Assembly: GCA_030612725.1 (NCBI GenBank) | Contig: JAUWNJ010000002.1 | Location: 1-64,000 of the forward strand | Direction: 5' to 3' | Source of the DNA: Planctomycetales bacterium | Lineage (GTDB): Bacteria > Planctomycetota > Phycisphaerae > SM23-33 | DNA: 64,000 nt | In this document: positions 6,773-16,278 of the stretch, one piece after another | Position numbering within the stretch: position 1 is the first letter of the stretch | How the letters are laid out: every line of letters starts with the position of its first letter | Translations under genes and position numbers: made by a program | The notes under the pieces: model-generated | What the model was told of the DNA's origin: nothing | Databases searched by the model: none | The model's input: only the letters and a program-made list of their open reading frames with translations

Positions 6773-8030
6773 AGTCCATTTTCTTTACAATAATTGCGGT
6801 CAGGTCGTCGGCTTGGGGGACTGGGCCTGTGAACTCGAAGACGTTTCGGCGGAGGTTTTCGATGATTTCGTCGGCGGTCAGGTCGCGGCAGCGGCGGATG
6901 ATTTGACACATGCGCTCCGTCCCGAAAAGGTCTCCGTCAGCGTCGGCGGCCTCGAAGAAACCGTCGGTGGTGATGATCATCATGTCGCCGGGCGATAGCC
7001 GACGTTCGACCTGTTCGTCAAATTCGGTTCCCTCCATAATGCCCAGTGGTAGGGCGGTTGCGGGTAGTTCGTCGAATTTGTCGCTTTGGCGGTCGTAGAA
7101 AATAATCGGTCCCTGACCAGCCGATACGTAGCGGACGGTCCCGGCCTGGCTGTCAATCAATCCGAAGATACACGTTACGAATCGCGACTGGCTCAGATCG
7201 GCGGTCAGCAGGTCGTTGACCATCGCCATGACGGTTGGGGTGTCAAGTTCGGCTCCGCTCAGCGCACGCAGCATCGCACGGGCTTCGGCGATTACCAGGG
7301 CGGGACCTATCCCGTGCCCGGTCGCGTCGGCCAGCATGAATGTCCAACGCCCCTCGCCCAAATCGAGAAAATCGTATATATCTCCGCCGGTTTCGTCGGC
7401 GGGGCTTGACCATCCGGAAATATCAAAGCCCTTGGCCTGCGGGTTTTCCTTGGGCAAGAGGTCCTGCTGAATCTGGCGGGCTATTTGGAGGGCGTGTTCC
7501 ATCCTCTGTTTTTCAACGTAGTGCACCAGCAGCCTGGCCCGTTGAATCACAACTCCCGCCTGTGCGCCAAGCGTTTCGGCCAGGGTAATGTCGTGGTCGT
7601 CGAATGAGCCGGTGTGTTTGTTGAGAACTTCCAGGACGCCGACCAGGTCGCCGGAGTGGTCCAGTAGCGGAACTGCCAGGATGTTACGGGTCCGAAAGCC
7701 CGTTTGACGGTCCACGTCGCGATTGAATCGCTCATCGGCGTATGCGTCGGGTATGTTGAGGACATGCTTGCTTCGCACAACCGCCCCGGCGATACCGGCG
7801 CCCGCGCTGAAGCGGATTTCGCCGGATTGGGCGGCTATTTTGCTGAACAGTTCGTCGCTGTCGGCGTCATACAGGAACAGAGTTGCGCGTTCGGAATCGA
7901 GCAATTCCATTGAACGGTCGATAATTACGCCCAGGAGTTCGTCGAGATCGTTCGTAGCGACCATATCCCGGCTGATCTGGAGAACTTTCTCCAGGGCCAA
8001 AAGACGCTTATTGCTTTGGGGCGAGGACAC
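6771..8030 (-). CDS. GAF domain / SpoIIE-type PP2C protein phosphatase
   Basis: The 419-residue product starts with a GAF sensor domain (about residues 20-170; LFLYDADSDELFS, GAGIAGAVVRS). A short helical linker follows (HALQIARQIQQDLLP), then a SpoIIE/PPM phosphatase domain. Metal-binding aspartates are visible in DETGGDIYDF, LADATGHGIGPAL, TTDGFFEA and QADDLTAII. Such proteins dephosphorylate anti-anti-sigma factors or act as RsbU-like stress regulators. No partner STAS or kinase gene is nearby. The stop codon is inside the repeat at 6700-6772. The HD-GYP gene lies next on the same strand. Confidence 0.9.
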   Translation of the reverse strand: MSSPQSNKRLLALEKVLQISRDMVATNDLDELLGVIIDRSMELLDSERATLFLYDADSDELFSKIAAQSGEIRFSAGAGIAGAVVRSKHVLNIPDAYADERFNRDVDRQTGFRTRNILAVPLLDHSGDLVGVLEVLNKHTGSFDDHDITLAETLGAQAGVVIQRARLLVHYVEKQRMEHALQIARQIQQDLLPKENPQAKGFDISGWSSPADETGGDIYDFLDLGEGRWTFMLADATGHGIGPALVIAEARAMLRALSGAELDTPTVMAMVNDLLTADLSQSRFVTCIFGLIDSQAGTVRYVSAGQGPIIFYDRQSDKFDELPATALPLGIMEGTEFDEQVERRLSPGDMMIITTDGFFEAADADGDLFGTERMCQIIRRCRDLTADEIIENLRRNVFEFTGPVPQADDLTAIIVKKMD

Positions 8031-8074
8031 GCAAAATCTCCAACTGACTACCTTGAGAGTAGCCTGACATTGAA

Positions 8075-8148
8075 TGGGCGATACAGGACTTGAACCTGTG
8101 ACCTCGCGGGTGTGATCCGCGCGCTCTAGCCAACTGAGCTAATCGCCC
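8075..8148 (-). tRNA. tRNA-Val (CAC)
   Basis: The minus strand folds as a full cloverleaf. The acceptor is GGGCGAT/ATCGCCC, the D arm GCTC...GAGC, and the anticodon stem CGCGG/CCGCG with loop ATCACAC (anticodon CAC). The T arm is ACAGG TTCAAGT CCTGT and the discriminator is A at 8075. CCA is not encoded. The first 10 nt overlap the 3' end of tatA, whose stop codon TAG lies within the tRNA. Confidence 0.95.
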
Positions 8149-8372
8149 GTAATATCATTTTTGTCATCCGACTCCGATTTGGAAGCGGTATCGGTGACTT
8201 CATCTATTGTTTCGTCAACCTCGTCCTTTACTCCACGCAGGCCTTTTTTGAACTCCACCAGCGACTTGCCGAGGTTCCTGCCGACTTCCGGAAGCCGACG
8301 CCCGAACAGAAGCACCGCCACCAAACCTATCAGTAACCATTCAGGCCAACCTATGAATGCCAGTGTCGTCAT
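8139..8372 (-). CDS. tatA: Twin-arginine translocase TatA/E family subunit
   Basis: The 77-residue protein has the standard TatA plan: a short N-terminal transmembrane helix (PEWLLIGLVAVLLFG), the conserved FG-R-LPEVGRNLGKSLVEFKKG amphipathic helix and an acidic tail. It oligomerises with TatC to export folded proteins. The ATG at 8372 follows GGAG with an 8-nt gap. The coding sequence ends inside the tRNA-Val gene: its last codons ACG GGC GAT TAG are the first bases of the mature tRNA, so the two transcripts must be processed apart. No tatC is adjacent. Confidence 0.9.
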   Translation of the reverse strand: MTTLAFIGWPEWLLIGLVAVLLFGRRLPEVGRNLGKSLVEFKKGLRGVKDEVDETIDEVTDTASKSESDDKNDITGD

Positions 8373-8443
8373 AATTTCGCTCCAGGCAATTTCAAACCGT
8401 ATCTATTATAAGCCCCGCGTTGTAACTGTCAAAGAAGCAAACG

Positions 8444-9592
8444 CTACGATAAACCGCCCAGTGCTCGTAAGGTTGATAAAAAATCTTCCGGCAGCGGGGC
8501 TTCGAGGTGCATTGTCTTGAGCGTTCGCGGATGTTGAAACTCAATCATAACGGCGTGCAAGGCCTGGCGTGTGATTATTGGGCCATAGGCGGCGTCGGCT
8601 TTGCCGTCCAGTTGGCTTTGATAAATCGGTCCGCCGCCGTAGGTTTTGTCTCCGACGATGGGGTGTCCCGTGTAACTCATATGGACTCGTAACTGGTGCG
8701 TTCTTCCGGTTTTGGGGTACAACTCCAGATAGGTGAATCCCCCGGCGATTACGCCGGCGTTGGTGAGGCGTTGAAGAACGCGGTATCGCGTAACTGCCGA
8801 TTTGACCCGCGGCGGCAGTTGCTCGCCCGTGTTTTGATAGACGGCATATCTTTCGCGGTGGTGCAGATGCGGGCCTATAGGCGCGTCGATAACGTCCTCG
8901 TCCAGATCGATCTGTCCATGAACAATGGCTCGATAGGCCTTCTGTATTCTCCGCAATTCAAACTGTCTTCCAAGCCGCCAGAGCGCCAGTTTTGTCTTGG
9001 CCAGGAGAATTATACCGGTGGTGTCGCGGTCGAGGCGGTGGACTATTCCGGGTCGGCATTGGTCGTCGTCGTGCTCGGGCAGGTCAGCCAGACGGGGGGA
9101 GTTGTCACCTTGTTGCTGAAGAAGATAATACGCCAGTGCGTTCAGCAGTGTTCCGGAGTGATTACCCCGGGCGGGATGAACGATAATACCAGGCTGTTTG
9201 TTGACGGCGATTATGTCGTCGTCTTCATAGATGATATCGAGCGGGATGGGTTCGGGTTCGATGACGAGTTCTTCCGGTTCTGGAAGGAGCATCTCGATAA
9301 CGTCGCCGGTCCGGATGGTGTAGGAAGGTTTGACAATCCGTTGATTGACGGTAACGGCGCCTTCGCGGATGTACTGTTGGAGCGCGGTGCGAGACATTTC
9401 ACCGAGGCGTCCTGCGAGGTATTTATCGAGCCGACGGTCAGGCAGCGCTCTGCGGATGTCAATTCGTAGTCGGCGCAGGCCGTCCTGGTTTGGTTCGTCC
9501 GGCGTCTCGACCACCTGCATCCCTGTGCCGGGGGCGTTTATGTGCGTCTTGTCGGGCATTAGTTCTTCGATGATTGCAATGCCGAACGGCAA
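8444..9592 (-). CDS. RluD-family rRNA pseudouridine synthase
   Basis: The 382-residue product has an N-terminal S4 RNA-binding domain (about residues 52-110, LDKYLAGRLGEMSRTALQQYIREGAV). The catalytic domain carries HRLDRDTTG (185-193) with the catalytic Asp at about 188, then RTHQLRVHM near residue 315. These are the hallmarks of RluA/RluC/RluD enzymes, which isomerise uridines of 23S rRNA. The exact target cannot be read from sequence, though the S4 domain favours the RluC/RluD branch. About 40 residues precede the S4 domain, and a later ATG at 9559 is an alternative start. The gene is followed on the same strand by tatA. Confidence 0.9.
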   Translation of the reverse strand: MPFGIAIIEELMPDKTHINAPGTGMQVVETPDEPNQDGLRRLRIDIRRALPDRRLDKYLAGRLGEMSRTALQQYIREGAVTVNQRIVKPSYTIRTGDVIEMLLPEPEELVIEPEPIPLDIIYEDDDIIAVNKQPGIIVHPARGNHSGTLLNALAYYLLQQQGDNSPRLADLPEHDDDQCRPGIVHRLDRDTTGIILLAKTKLALWRLGRQFELRRIQKAYRAIVHGQIDLDEDVIDAPIGPHLHHRERYAVYQNTGEQLPPRVKSAVTRYRVLQRLTNAGVIAGGFTYLELYPKTGRTHQLRVHMSYTGHPIVGDKTYGGGPIYQSQLDGKADAAYGPIITRQALHAVMIEFQHPRTLKTMHLEAPLPEDFLSTLRALGGLS

Positions 9593-9648
9593 GCCGACAC
9601 CGAAGCCGACTTGCCGTTTGACGAATGAATCTATCGTGTTTTACCGCG

Positions 9649-10278
9649 TTATTGTTTTGCCAGTTCCAGGACTTTATCGACGGCGCTGGCTGCATCCGGT
9701 GCGTATCCGTCCGCCCCTATTTCGTCGGCGTAACTTTGGGTAACGGGTGCGCCGCCGACAAGTGTTTTGACGTCCAAGCCGGATTCTTTGATGGCCTTTA
9801 TTATTTCGGGCATCTGCGGCATTGTCGTGGTCAGAAGCGCGCTCATTGCGACGAACTTAGCGCCGCTTTCCTTGACGGCGGCGACGAATTTTTCAGGGGA
9901 CACGTCGATTCCTGCATCGATGACCTCAAGCCCGCCGCCCTGGAGCATCATACCGACGAGGTTCTTACCGATGTCGTGAAGGTCGCCTTTGACCGTCCCT
10001 ATAACGACAACGGCGAGTGGTTCGACACCGCTGGCTTTGAGGTGTGGTTCGAGTACGCCCAGCCCGCCGTGCATCGCACGAGCGGCGATGAGAACTTCCG
10101 GAACATACACTTCGTTGTTCTTGAAGCGTACGCCGATGACGTTCATACCGCCAATCAGGCCGTTCGTGAGGATATCGGCCGGGCTTACGCCGTCGTCGAT
10201 CGCCTTTTGTGTCAATTCCACTACGGTGTTACGGTCGCCCTTGATCAGGGCATCTGCAATTGATTGCAAGTCTGACAT
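9649..10278 (-). CDS. Corrinoid (B12)-binding methyltransferase protein, MtbC/MttC type
   Basis: This 209-residue protein has the two domains of methyltransferase corrinoid proteins. An N-terminal helical cap (residues 1-85) is followed by a Rossmann B12-binding domain with D99-L-H101-D-I-G104 supplying the lower-ligand His. GGAPVT and an acidic helix come near the C terminus. In methanogens and acetogens such proteins carry a methyl group between a substrate-specific methyltransferase and a second one that uses H4folate or CoM. No methyltransferase is adjacent, but a URO-D family protein, a family that includes such partners, is at 28000-29058. The start at 10278 follows GGAGATGAG. Confidence 0.92.
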   Translation of the reverse strand: MSDLQSIADALIKGDRNTVVELTQKAIDDGVSPADILTNGLIGGMNVIGVRFKNNEVYVPEVLIAARAMHGGLGVLEPHLKASGVEPLAVVVIGTVKGDLHDIGKNLVGMMLQGGGLEVIDAGIDVSPEKFVAAVKESGAKFVAMSALLTTTMPQMPEIIKAIKESGLDVKTLVGGAPVTQSYADEIGADGYAPDAASAVDKVLELAKQ

Positions 10279-10365
10279 ATGCTCTCATCTCCTAATGCTT
10301 GGTTAACATTTTTCAGAAAAGTAGTTCTAAAACGTACCGGCCAAATTGTCCGGGGGAAACTTTAT

Positions 10366-11073
10366 CTATTTTTTCGCGTCAGTCAAGGCCGGTTTTGACG
10401 CCGGCTGGGTGTCCGCCGGTTTCGTTGCCGGTACAGTAGTCGGTAAAGTTGTGGCGAACCTGAAGGGTTCTTTCCATATCTTCAGATTATTCAATCTTCG
10501 TTGTGCCTCGATCCATGCAGGAAAGGTATCATCCAGCGAACGTTTCACCAGTTCATACTCGGATTTTGCCGTCGTCCAGTCTGCGGCGTTTTCAGCCAGT
10601 ATCCCCAATCCGAGATGGGCCTTGGCGACGAAAATTTTCCAGCCGGAATGTTTCTCGATAACCAGGTTGTAATATGTTTTGGCTTTTTCGCGATACTCTC
10701 CCGCTTGTTTTCCTTCGGGGTTCCGCAAATCTGTCATGTATTGCCTTGCGTAGAAATCTGCTACGAACACGGACGCTGATGCCGCGATGAGCGGATCCCT
10801 GGCGCTTTGGGCCAGATCGACCATTGCCTCCAGCGATGACGCCTGTTTGTCCGGCTCGTAGATGCTCTGCTTCAGCGTTTCAAACATTGCAGCCTGTTCG
10901 AGCAGTTCCGCGGCGCTTCTGCTTCGATAGTGCCAGACGATCAGAAGCACAATCAGCGCTGCGACGACAACGCCCGTAATCCAGTTGCCGTAACGGTTGA
11001 AAAAAGTCTTCATCTGCCCCAGTTCGTGGGCGAGAACGTTTTCCTGTAATTCATGCCTTCGTTGAGCCTTCAT
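10366..11073 (-). CDS. YfgM-like single-pass membrane protein with TPR-type helices
   Basis: The 235-residue product has a cytoplasmic N terminus and one membrane helix (about residues 33-48, GVVVAALIVLLIVWHY). A periplasmic helical region then resembles the tetratricopeptide part of YfgM/BepA-type proteins (ALAENAADWTTAKSEYELV). It ends in a Thr/Pro/Ala-rich tail. YfgM-like proteins bind the Sec translocon and chaperones, but that role is only an inference here. Its ATG overlaps the TGA of the upstream lipoprotein gene (ATGA), so the pair is translationally coupled. Confidence 0.6.
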   Translation of the reverse strand: MKAQRRHELQENVLAHELGQMKTFFNRYGNWITGVVVAALIVLLIVWHYRSRSAAELLEQAAMFETLKQSIYEPDKQASSLEAMVDLAQSARDPLIAASASVFVADFYARQYMTDLRNPEGKQAGEYREKAKTYYNLVIEKHSGWKIFVAKAHLGLGILAENAADWTTAKSEYELVKRSLDDTFPAWIEAQRRLNNLKIWKEPFRFATTLPTTVPATKPADTQPASKPALTDAKK

Positions 11074-11576
11074 TTTGTAGTGGATCTACCTCCAGTCTTT
11101 TCTTCCGGTATGACGATTCTGCCTGTTGTCCAAAGTTGCACCTTGATGTAGGTAGGATGAAACAGGCTGCCTTTGCCGATGATAATCTGGCAGCGTTCGG
11201 TTTCTCTCTCGAAGTCCAGTCTCAAGTCGCCTTGTGCGAAAATATCCGTAACGAACATCCATCGGTTGGTGGGCATTTGTCGCTTGTAGAACCTGGCGAC
11301 GACCCATTTGTCGGCGCTGCCTTTATAAAGATGGTCCACGTACCGAGCGCCGGCGGCTGTGAAGTTCCGACTTCGGTTCTCATCCAGTTTGAATCCTATC
11401 GGAATTGGCATGTCGTGGATCGGCGGTCTTGCCTTGGCGATCAGTTCGATCGGTGGGGCGACCTCGCGGTATCCGCCGGAGGTTGTTTCCAGTTTTTCCG
11501 ATTCGCCGCAACCAGCCGACAACAAAACCAACCATGTCGCCAATGTTAATCCTGTCAGTCTTAATGTGGTCATCAT
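11070..11576 (-). CDS. Hypothetical lipoprotein
   Basis: The start is set at the ATG at 11576 because GAGGAG lies 6 nt before it. This gives a 168-residue protein with a lipoprotein signal (TWLVLLSAGC). The mature part has no recognised domain. It has a GYRE / PIPIGFKLDENRSRNF stretch and an alternating strand pattern ending in a basic tail, reminiscent of small planctomycete surface lipoproteins of unknown role. It is coupled through ATGA to the YfgM-like gene, suggesting a joint envelope function. Confidence 0.6.
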   Translation of the reverse strand: MMTTLRLTGLTLATWLVLLSAGCGESEKLETTSGGYREVAPPIELIAKARPPIHDMPIPIGFKLDENRSRNFTAAGARYVDHLYKGSADKWVVARFYKRQMPTNRWMFVTDIFAQGDLRLDFERETERCQIIIGKGSLFHPTYIKVQLWTTGRIVIPEEKTGGRSTTK

Positions 11577-11741
11577 AATGATCTCCTCATTAACCAGTGG
11601 CATAGATTGACGATTTTAACGGGATTGTCAAGAAAATGCTCTGATTATTAATATTTATCGGCGTAAAGCGTTCTTTATGATGAGACGGCGGTATTGTTGC
11701 ATTATTCGAGTCGGTGCGGCATGAAAAGAAGAAGAAACAGC

Positions 11742-11855
11742 AAAGATAGCGGGATTTCAGGGATTACTGGATTTCATGGATTTGAATTTTGCTAAAAGAA
11801 AATAGAAGAAACAAAATTCTTATAATCCAGCAATCCCTGAAATCCCGCTATCTTT
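11742..11855. repeat. Inverted repeat of GCGGGATTTCAGGGATT words in gap 11577-11932
   Basis: The arm AAAGATAGCGGGATTTCAGG... at 11742-11773 pairs with 11824-11855 with one mismatch. The rest of this 350-nt gap is A/T-rich with a T/C-rich tract at 11856-11880 leading into recQ. The same words recur at 18421-18590. No gene is seen in the gap. Confidence 0.8.
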
Positions 11856-11932
11856 CTTTTTCTTTTTCTTCTTCTCTCATCAAGATTATAATCCTGCGAT
11901 CTTTCTTCGCAGACCAACCAAGGCTGGTATTT

Positions 11933-14119
11933 ATGACTTTGACGCAGAAACCGGACAAAACCGAGGACCTTATCGGTCCGCTCGACGAGGTCTTCGGGTT
12001 TCACGCTTTCAGGCCCAACCAGGAAGAAATCATCCGCGCGATCCTGACCCGACGCGACGCCTTTGCCGTGATGCCCACCGGAGGCGGAAAATCCCTGTGC
12101 TATCAACTACCGGCCCGTTTGCTGCCCGGAACCTGCATCGTCATCAGCCCGCTCATTTCACTGATGAAGGACCAGGTCGATGCGATCAGGGACAACGGGA
12201 TTCGGGCAGAGTATTTTAACAGTTCATTGAACGGTTTGCAGCGATCGGAGGTGCTTCGAAGGTTTTCGGGCGGCGAGTTGGAACTTCTTTACGTAGCCCC
12301 CGAACGATTTGCAATGGACAGTTTCCTGGCGATCCTGAAGGCTGTTCCCGTTTGCTTTTTCGCCATTGACGAGGCGCACTGTATTTCCGAGTGGGGGCAC
12401 GATTTCAGGCCTGATTATCTCTCGCTCTCGCTGATAGTGGAACATTTCCCCGATGTCCCGGTGGCGGCGTTCACAGCCACCGCGACGAAACGGGTGCAAC
12501 GGGATATTATCGACAGGCTCGCCCTGCGGAATCCCCATACTGTGCGGGCGTCATTCGACCGGCCTAACCTGTTCTATGAGGTTGTGCCGAAGGACGACGT
12601 GGACCGGCAGATACTGTCGTTTCTCCACAACCGTCGCGATGAATCCGGTATCATTTATCGCACCACCCGTGCGGACGTCGAAGGCACTGCCGCGTATCTC
12701 GCCTCACAGGGCGTCAAGGTACGTCCCTATCACGCCGGCCTGGACAGCGAAACGCGGAAGAAAAACCAGGACGCCTTCAACCGCGACGAAATTAATGTCA
12801 TCGTAGCCACCATCGCTTTCGGTATGGGTATAGACAAGTCGAACGTCCGCTTCGTCGTCCACGGCGACCTGCCCAAGAACATAGAGGGTTATTATCAGGA
12901 AACAGGCCGGGCGGGGCGCGACGGCGAACCGGCGCACTGTCTTCTCTTCTTCGGGCGGGGCGACACCGCCACGATTCGCTACTTTATCAACCAGATGGAG
13001 GATGAAGCCCAGCGTTCCATCGCTTCAGGCAAACTTGGTGAAATGGTCCGGTATGCCACTGCCAATGTATGCCGACGACGACAACTTCTTGACTATTTCG
13101 GCGAAACGCTCGATGCCGATAATTGCGGCACATGCGATGTCTGTACGAGTAACACCGAACAGGCCGATGCCACCACCGAAGCGCAGATTATCATGTCGGC
13201 CATTCTTCGCACGGGACAGCGTTTCGGCGCTGCCCACGTCGTGGACGTTGTAACCGGCGCTAATACGAAGAAAATTCGAGACTTGAGGCACAATGAAATA
13301 AAAACCTACGGAGCCGGGAAGGACAAAGACAAACGGTTCTGGCGCGGGATTATCGACGACCTTCTCGCGCAGAAATTCCTCATCCAGACGGAGGGGCAAT
13401 ATCCCGTTCTGCAGGTTACGCTGCGCGGACGCGAAGTGCTCTTCGGCAGGGAAGAGTTTTATATTATCAGGCGACCCGAAACCCAAGGCCACGGGCGATC
13501 GGCAGTTACAGACGATTATAACCGGGAACTCTTTGAACAGTTGCGGTCGGTCAGGACACGACTCGCCGAGGAGCAGAACGTGCCGCCGTTCGTTATCTTC
13601 TCGGACAGGACGCTGCACGAACTGGCCTGTTATTTTCCCGTTACGCCGGACGAAATGCGTTGCATTACCGGCGTGGGAGATATGAAACTTCAACGCTACA
13701 ACGAGGATTTCCTTCCGCCGATTCGCGCCTTTGTAGAATCAAACCCGCAAGTCAAAAGCAATGCGGCGCCTCCGCCTCCGCCACGCGCGACCAGGCAGAC
13801 CAAATCATCGGCGGGGACGACTTACAACACCACCTGGCAGATGCTGAAGGAGGGTTTGGACCGTTCGCAGATTGCCGAGAGGCGTGGGCTGACGATGGGG
13901 ACTGTTTCGACGCATATCGAGCGATTAATCCTGGACGGCAGGGACGTCGAACTGGACCGGCAAGTCGAACCGGCCAAGCGTCTGGAAATTGAACGCTTAT
14001 TCAAACATCTCGGAACCGACAGCCTGCGGGAAATTGTGGAGGCCTCCGACGGAACGGTCGAATATGGAGAGGCGAGAATCGTCAGGGCTGCGATGCAAAC
14101 CAACAGCGACCGGAAGTAA
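11933..14119 (+). CDS. recQ: ATP-dependent DNA helicase RecQ
   Basis: The 728-residue helicase has Walker A PTGGGKS, the DEAH-box IDEAHCISEWGHDFRP, motif VI (QETGRAGRDGEP) and the RecQ zinc site (CRRRQLLDYFGE ... CGTCDVC). A winged-helix RQC domain and an HRDC-like segment (residues 520-600) follow. A C-terminal helix-turn-helix (TWQMLKEGLDRSQIAERRGLTMGTVSTH) is typical of bacterial RecQ proteins with an HTH_40 tail. It unwinds 3'-tailed duplex DNA in recombination and fork repair. The ATG at 11933 is chosen because residues upstream come from repeat DNA. The C-terminal linker is rich in Pro and Ala. It stands alone between a repeat and tRNA-Ser. Confidence 0.95.
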   Translation: MTLTQKPDKTEDLIGPLDEVFGFHAFRPNQEEIIRAILTRRDAFAVMPTGGGKSLCYQLPARLLPGTCIVISPLISLMKDQVDAIRDNGIRAEYFNSSLNGLQRSEVLRRFSGGELELLYVAPERFAMDSFLAILKAVPVCFFAIDEAHCISEWGHDFRPDYLSLSLIVEHFPDVPVAAFTATATKRVQRDIIDRLALRNPHTVRASFDRPNLFYEVVPKDDVDRQILSFLHNRRDESGIIYRTTRADVEGTAAYLASQGVKVRPYHAGLDSETRKKNQDAFNRDEINVIVATIAFGMGIDKSNVRFVVHGDLPKNIEGYYQETGRAGRDGEPAHCLLFFGRGDTATIRYFINQMEDEAQRSIASGKLGEMVRYATANVCRRRQLLDYFGETLDADNCGTCDVCTSNTEQADATTEAQIIMSAILRTGQRFGAAHVVDVVTGANTKKIRDLRHNEIKTYGAGKDKDKRFWRGIIDDLLAQKFLIQTEGQYPVLQVTLRGREVLFGREEFYIIRRPETQGHGRSAVTDDYNRELFEQLRSVRTRLAEEQNVPPFVIFSDRTLHELACYFPVTPDEMRCITGVGDMKLQRYNEDFLPPIRAFVESNPQVKSNAAPPPPPRATRQTKSSAGTTYNTTWQMLKEGLDRSQIAERRGLTMGTVSTHIERLILDGRDVELDRQVEPAKRLEIERLFKHLGTDSLREIVEASDGTVEYGEARIVRAAMQTNSDRK

Positions 14120-14145
14120 AAATCCACCTTTCCGCAATCGAATAA

Positions 14146-14230
<85 letters not shown>

Positions 14231-14398
14231 GAGAATAAAGCGTCCACCTATTTATACCAACCAATTCCAACAACGCAACGTTTTACCTTCCGAACATAGC
14301 GATGTTTTACCTTGACAAGACCGGGGCGTTACCGATACTCTCCCCCGGCTGGGATTTGAGCATTTTCGTAAAAACCTTTTCATCAATGAGAACTTTGA

Positions 14399-15427
<1,029 letters not shown>

Positions 15428-15439
15428 AGATTTTATAAC

Positions 15440-15486
15440 GGAAAGAAGAAGCCCAGGGATTTGAATCCCTGGGCTTTTTCTTTCCG
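15440..15486 (+). terminator. Terminator hairpin after gap; palindrome copy 1
   Basis: A perfect 12-bp stem (AGCCCAGGGATT/AATCCCTGGGCT, 15450-15475) with a 2-nt centre is extended by partly paired purine/pyrimidine flanks and followed by TTTTTC. It fits an intrinsic terminator. The same core palindrome recurs at 15869-15890 and 16161-16182. Confidence 0.85.
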
Positions 15487-15524
15487 TATCCCGGATGTTT
15501 TTTTGTGTTCGAGGAGTTCTCATC

Positions 15525-16148
15525 ATGCTCCCGTGGAATAATTGGTTTCACTGTATGGGTTCGACGTACGGCACGTGGGTTCGGGGGGATCAGCGGGGGT
15601 GGCGGGCGCGGCATCATCGTGAACATGTGGATGGTGACTACAAAAATCCTTCACCGCCGGGCAAGTACGATGAGATATTCGCCCATTCCAAAGACTTAAT
15701 GAATCGCGACGAAGTGCTGCTTAACCGGGATCAGCGTGTAATCGCGTGCCTGGAAATGGGCAAGACGTTCCTGTATCACAAAATCGAATTGATTGATCTG
15801 TCCGTCGGCGCGGCGCATTTTCACCTCCTTGCGAGATTCACACCATTGAATGTGGATTTATACAAAAACCCAGGGATTCGAATCCCTGGGCTTAGAGACA
15901 TAACAAAGCTTAATCGATACGAACTGCTCAAGCGCATCGCGCGTCATTACATCGGTATAGCGAAGAAGAACAGTTCTCGCTTGTTGAGTGATGCGGGTCT
16001 GGTTGTTCCGGGTGGTGTCTGGGCGGTTCGCGGAAAGATAAAAGCGATTCGCGATCGTGAGCACCAACTCAACGTGGTTCAGTATATTCGAGATCATGCG
16101 AAAGAAGGCGCTGCGCTCTGGTCGCTTCTGAACAAACAGGCGCAGTAG
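15525..16148 (+). CDS. Y1/IS200-like transposase-related protein carrying an internal palindrome
   Basis: The ATG at 15525 follows GAGGAG and gives 207 residues (MLPWNNWFHCMGSTYGTWV...). AHFHLLARF near residue 107 is a probable HUH-type motif. The segment GGVWAVRGKIKAIRDREHQLNVVQYIRDHAKEGAALW matches the C-terminal half of transposase-like proteins common in Planctomycetota. A perfect palindrome lies in frame at 15869-15890 and encodes NPGIRIPG, in a stretch that from memory is shorter in relatives, so it looks like an insertion. Copies of the same palindrome flank the gene at 15450-15475 and 16161-16182. The protein may therefore be a RAYT acting on these palindromes. Whether it remains functional with the insert is unknown. 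Confidence 0.7.
   Translation: MLPWNNWFHCMGSTYGTWVRGDQRGWRARHHREHVDGDYKNPSPPGKYDEIFAHSKDLMNRDEVLLNRDQRVIACLEMGKTFLYHKIELIDLSVGAAHFHLLARFTPLNVDLYKNPGIRIPGLRDITKLNRYELLKRIARHYIGIAKKNSSRLLSDAGLVVPGGVWAVRGKIKAIRDREHQLNVVQYIRDHAKEGAALWSLLNKQAQ
15869..15890. repeat. Palindrome copy 2, inside the transposase-like gene
   Basis: CCCAGGGATT and AATCCCTGGG meet around a CG centre, forming a fully self-complementary 22-mer within the coding sequence and in frame. It differs from copies 1 and 3 only at the centre. Confidence 0.9.
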
Positions 16149-16160
16149 CGTGGACCTAAG

Positions 16161-16182
16161 CCCAGGGATTTGAATCCCTGGG
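16161..16182. repeat. Palindrome copy 3, downstream of the transposase-like gene
   Basis: It has the same 10-bp arms CCCAGGGATT/AATCCCTGGG around TG, followed by TTTC. It sits 12 nt after the transposase-like stop codon and could also act as its terminator. Confidence 0.9.
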
Positions 16183-16278
16183 TTTCTTTTCAATGCTTGA
16201 AATCAACAGCACATTTGCTGATAGTATGCTCAATAAACCACAGTGTGATTTTGCGAAAACCTTACAAGGATTACAAGA

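Noticed and set aside
15440-16190. Simple terminator explanation for all three palindromes
   Set aside because: The middle copy lies inside a coding sequence and has no T-run, so termination alone cannot explain the set.
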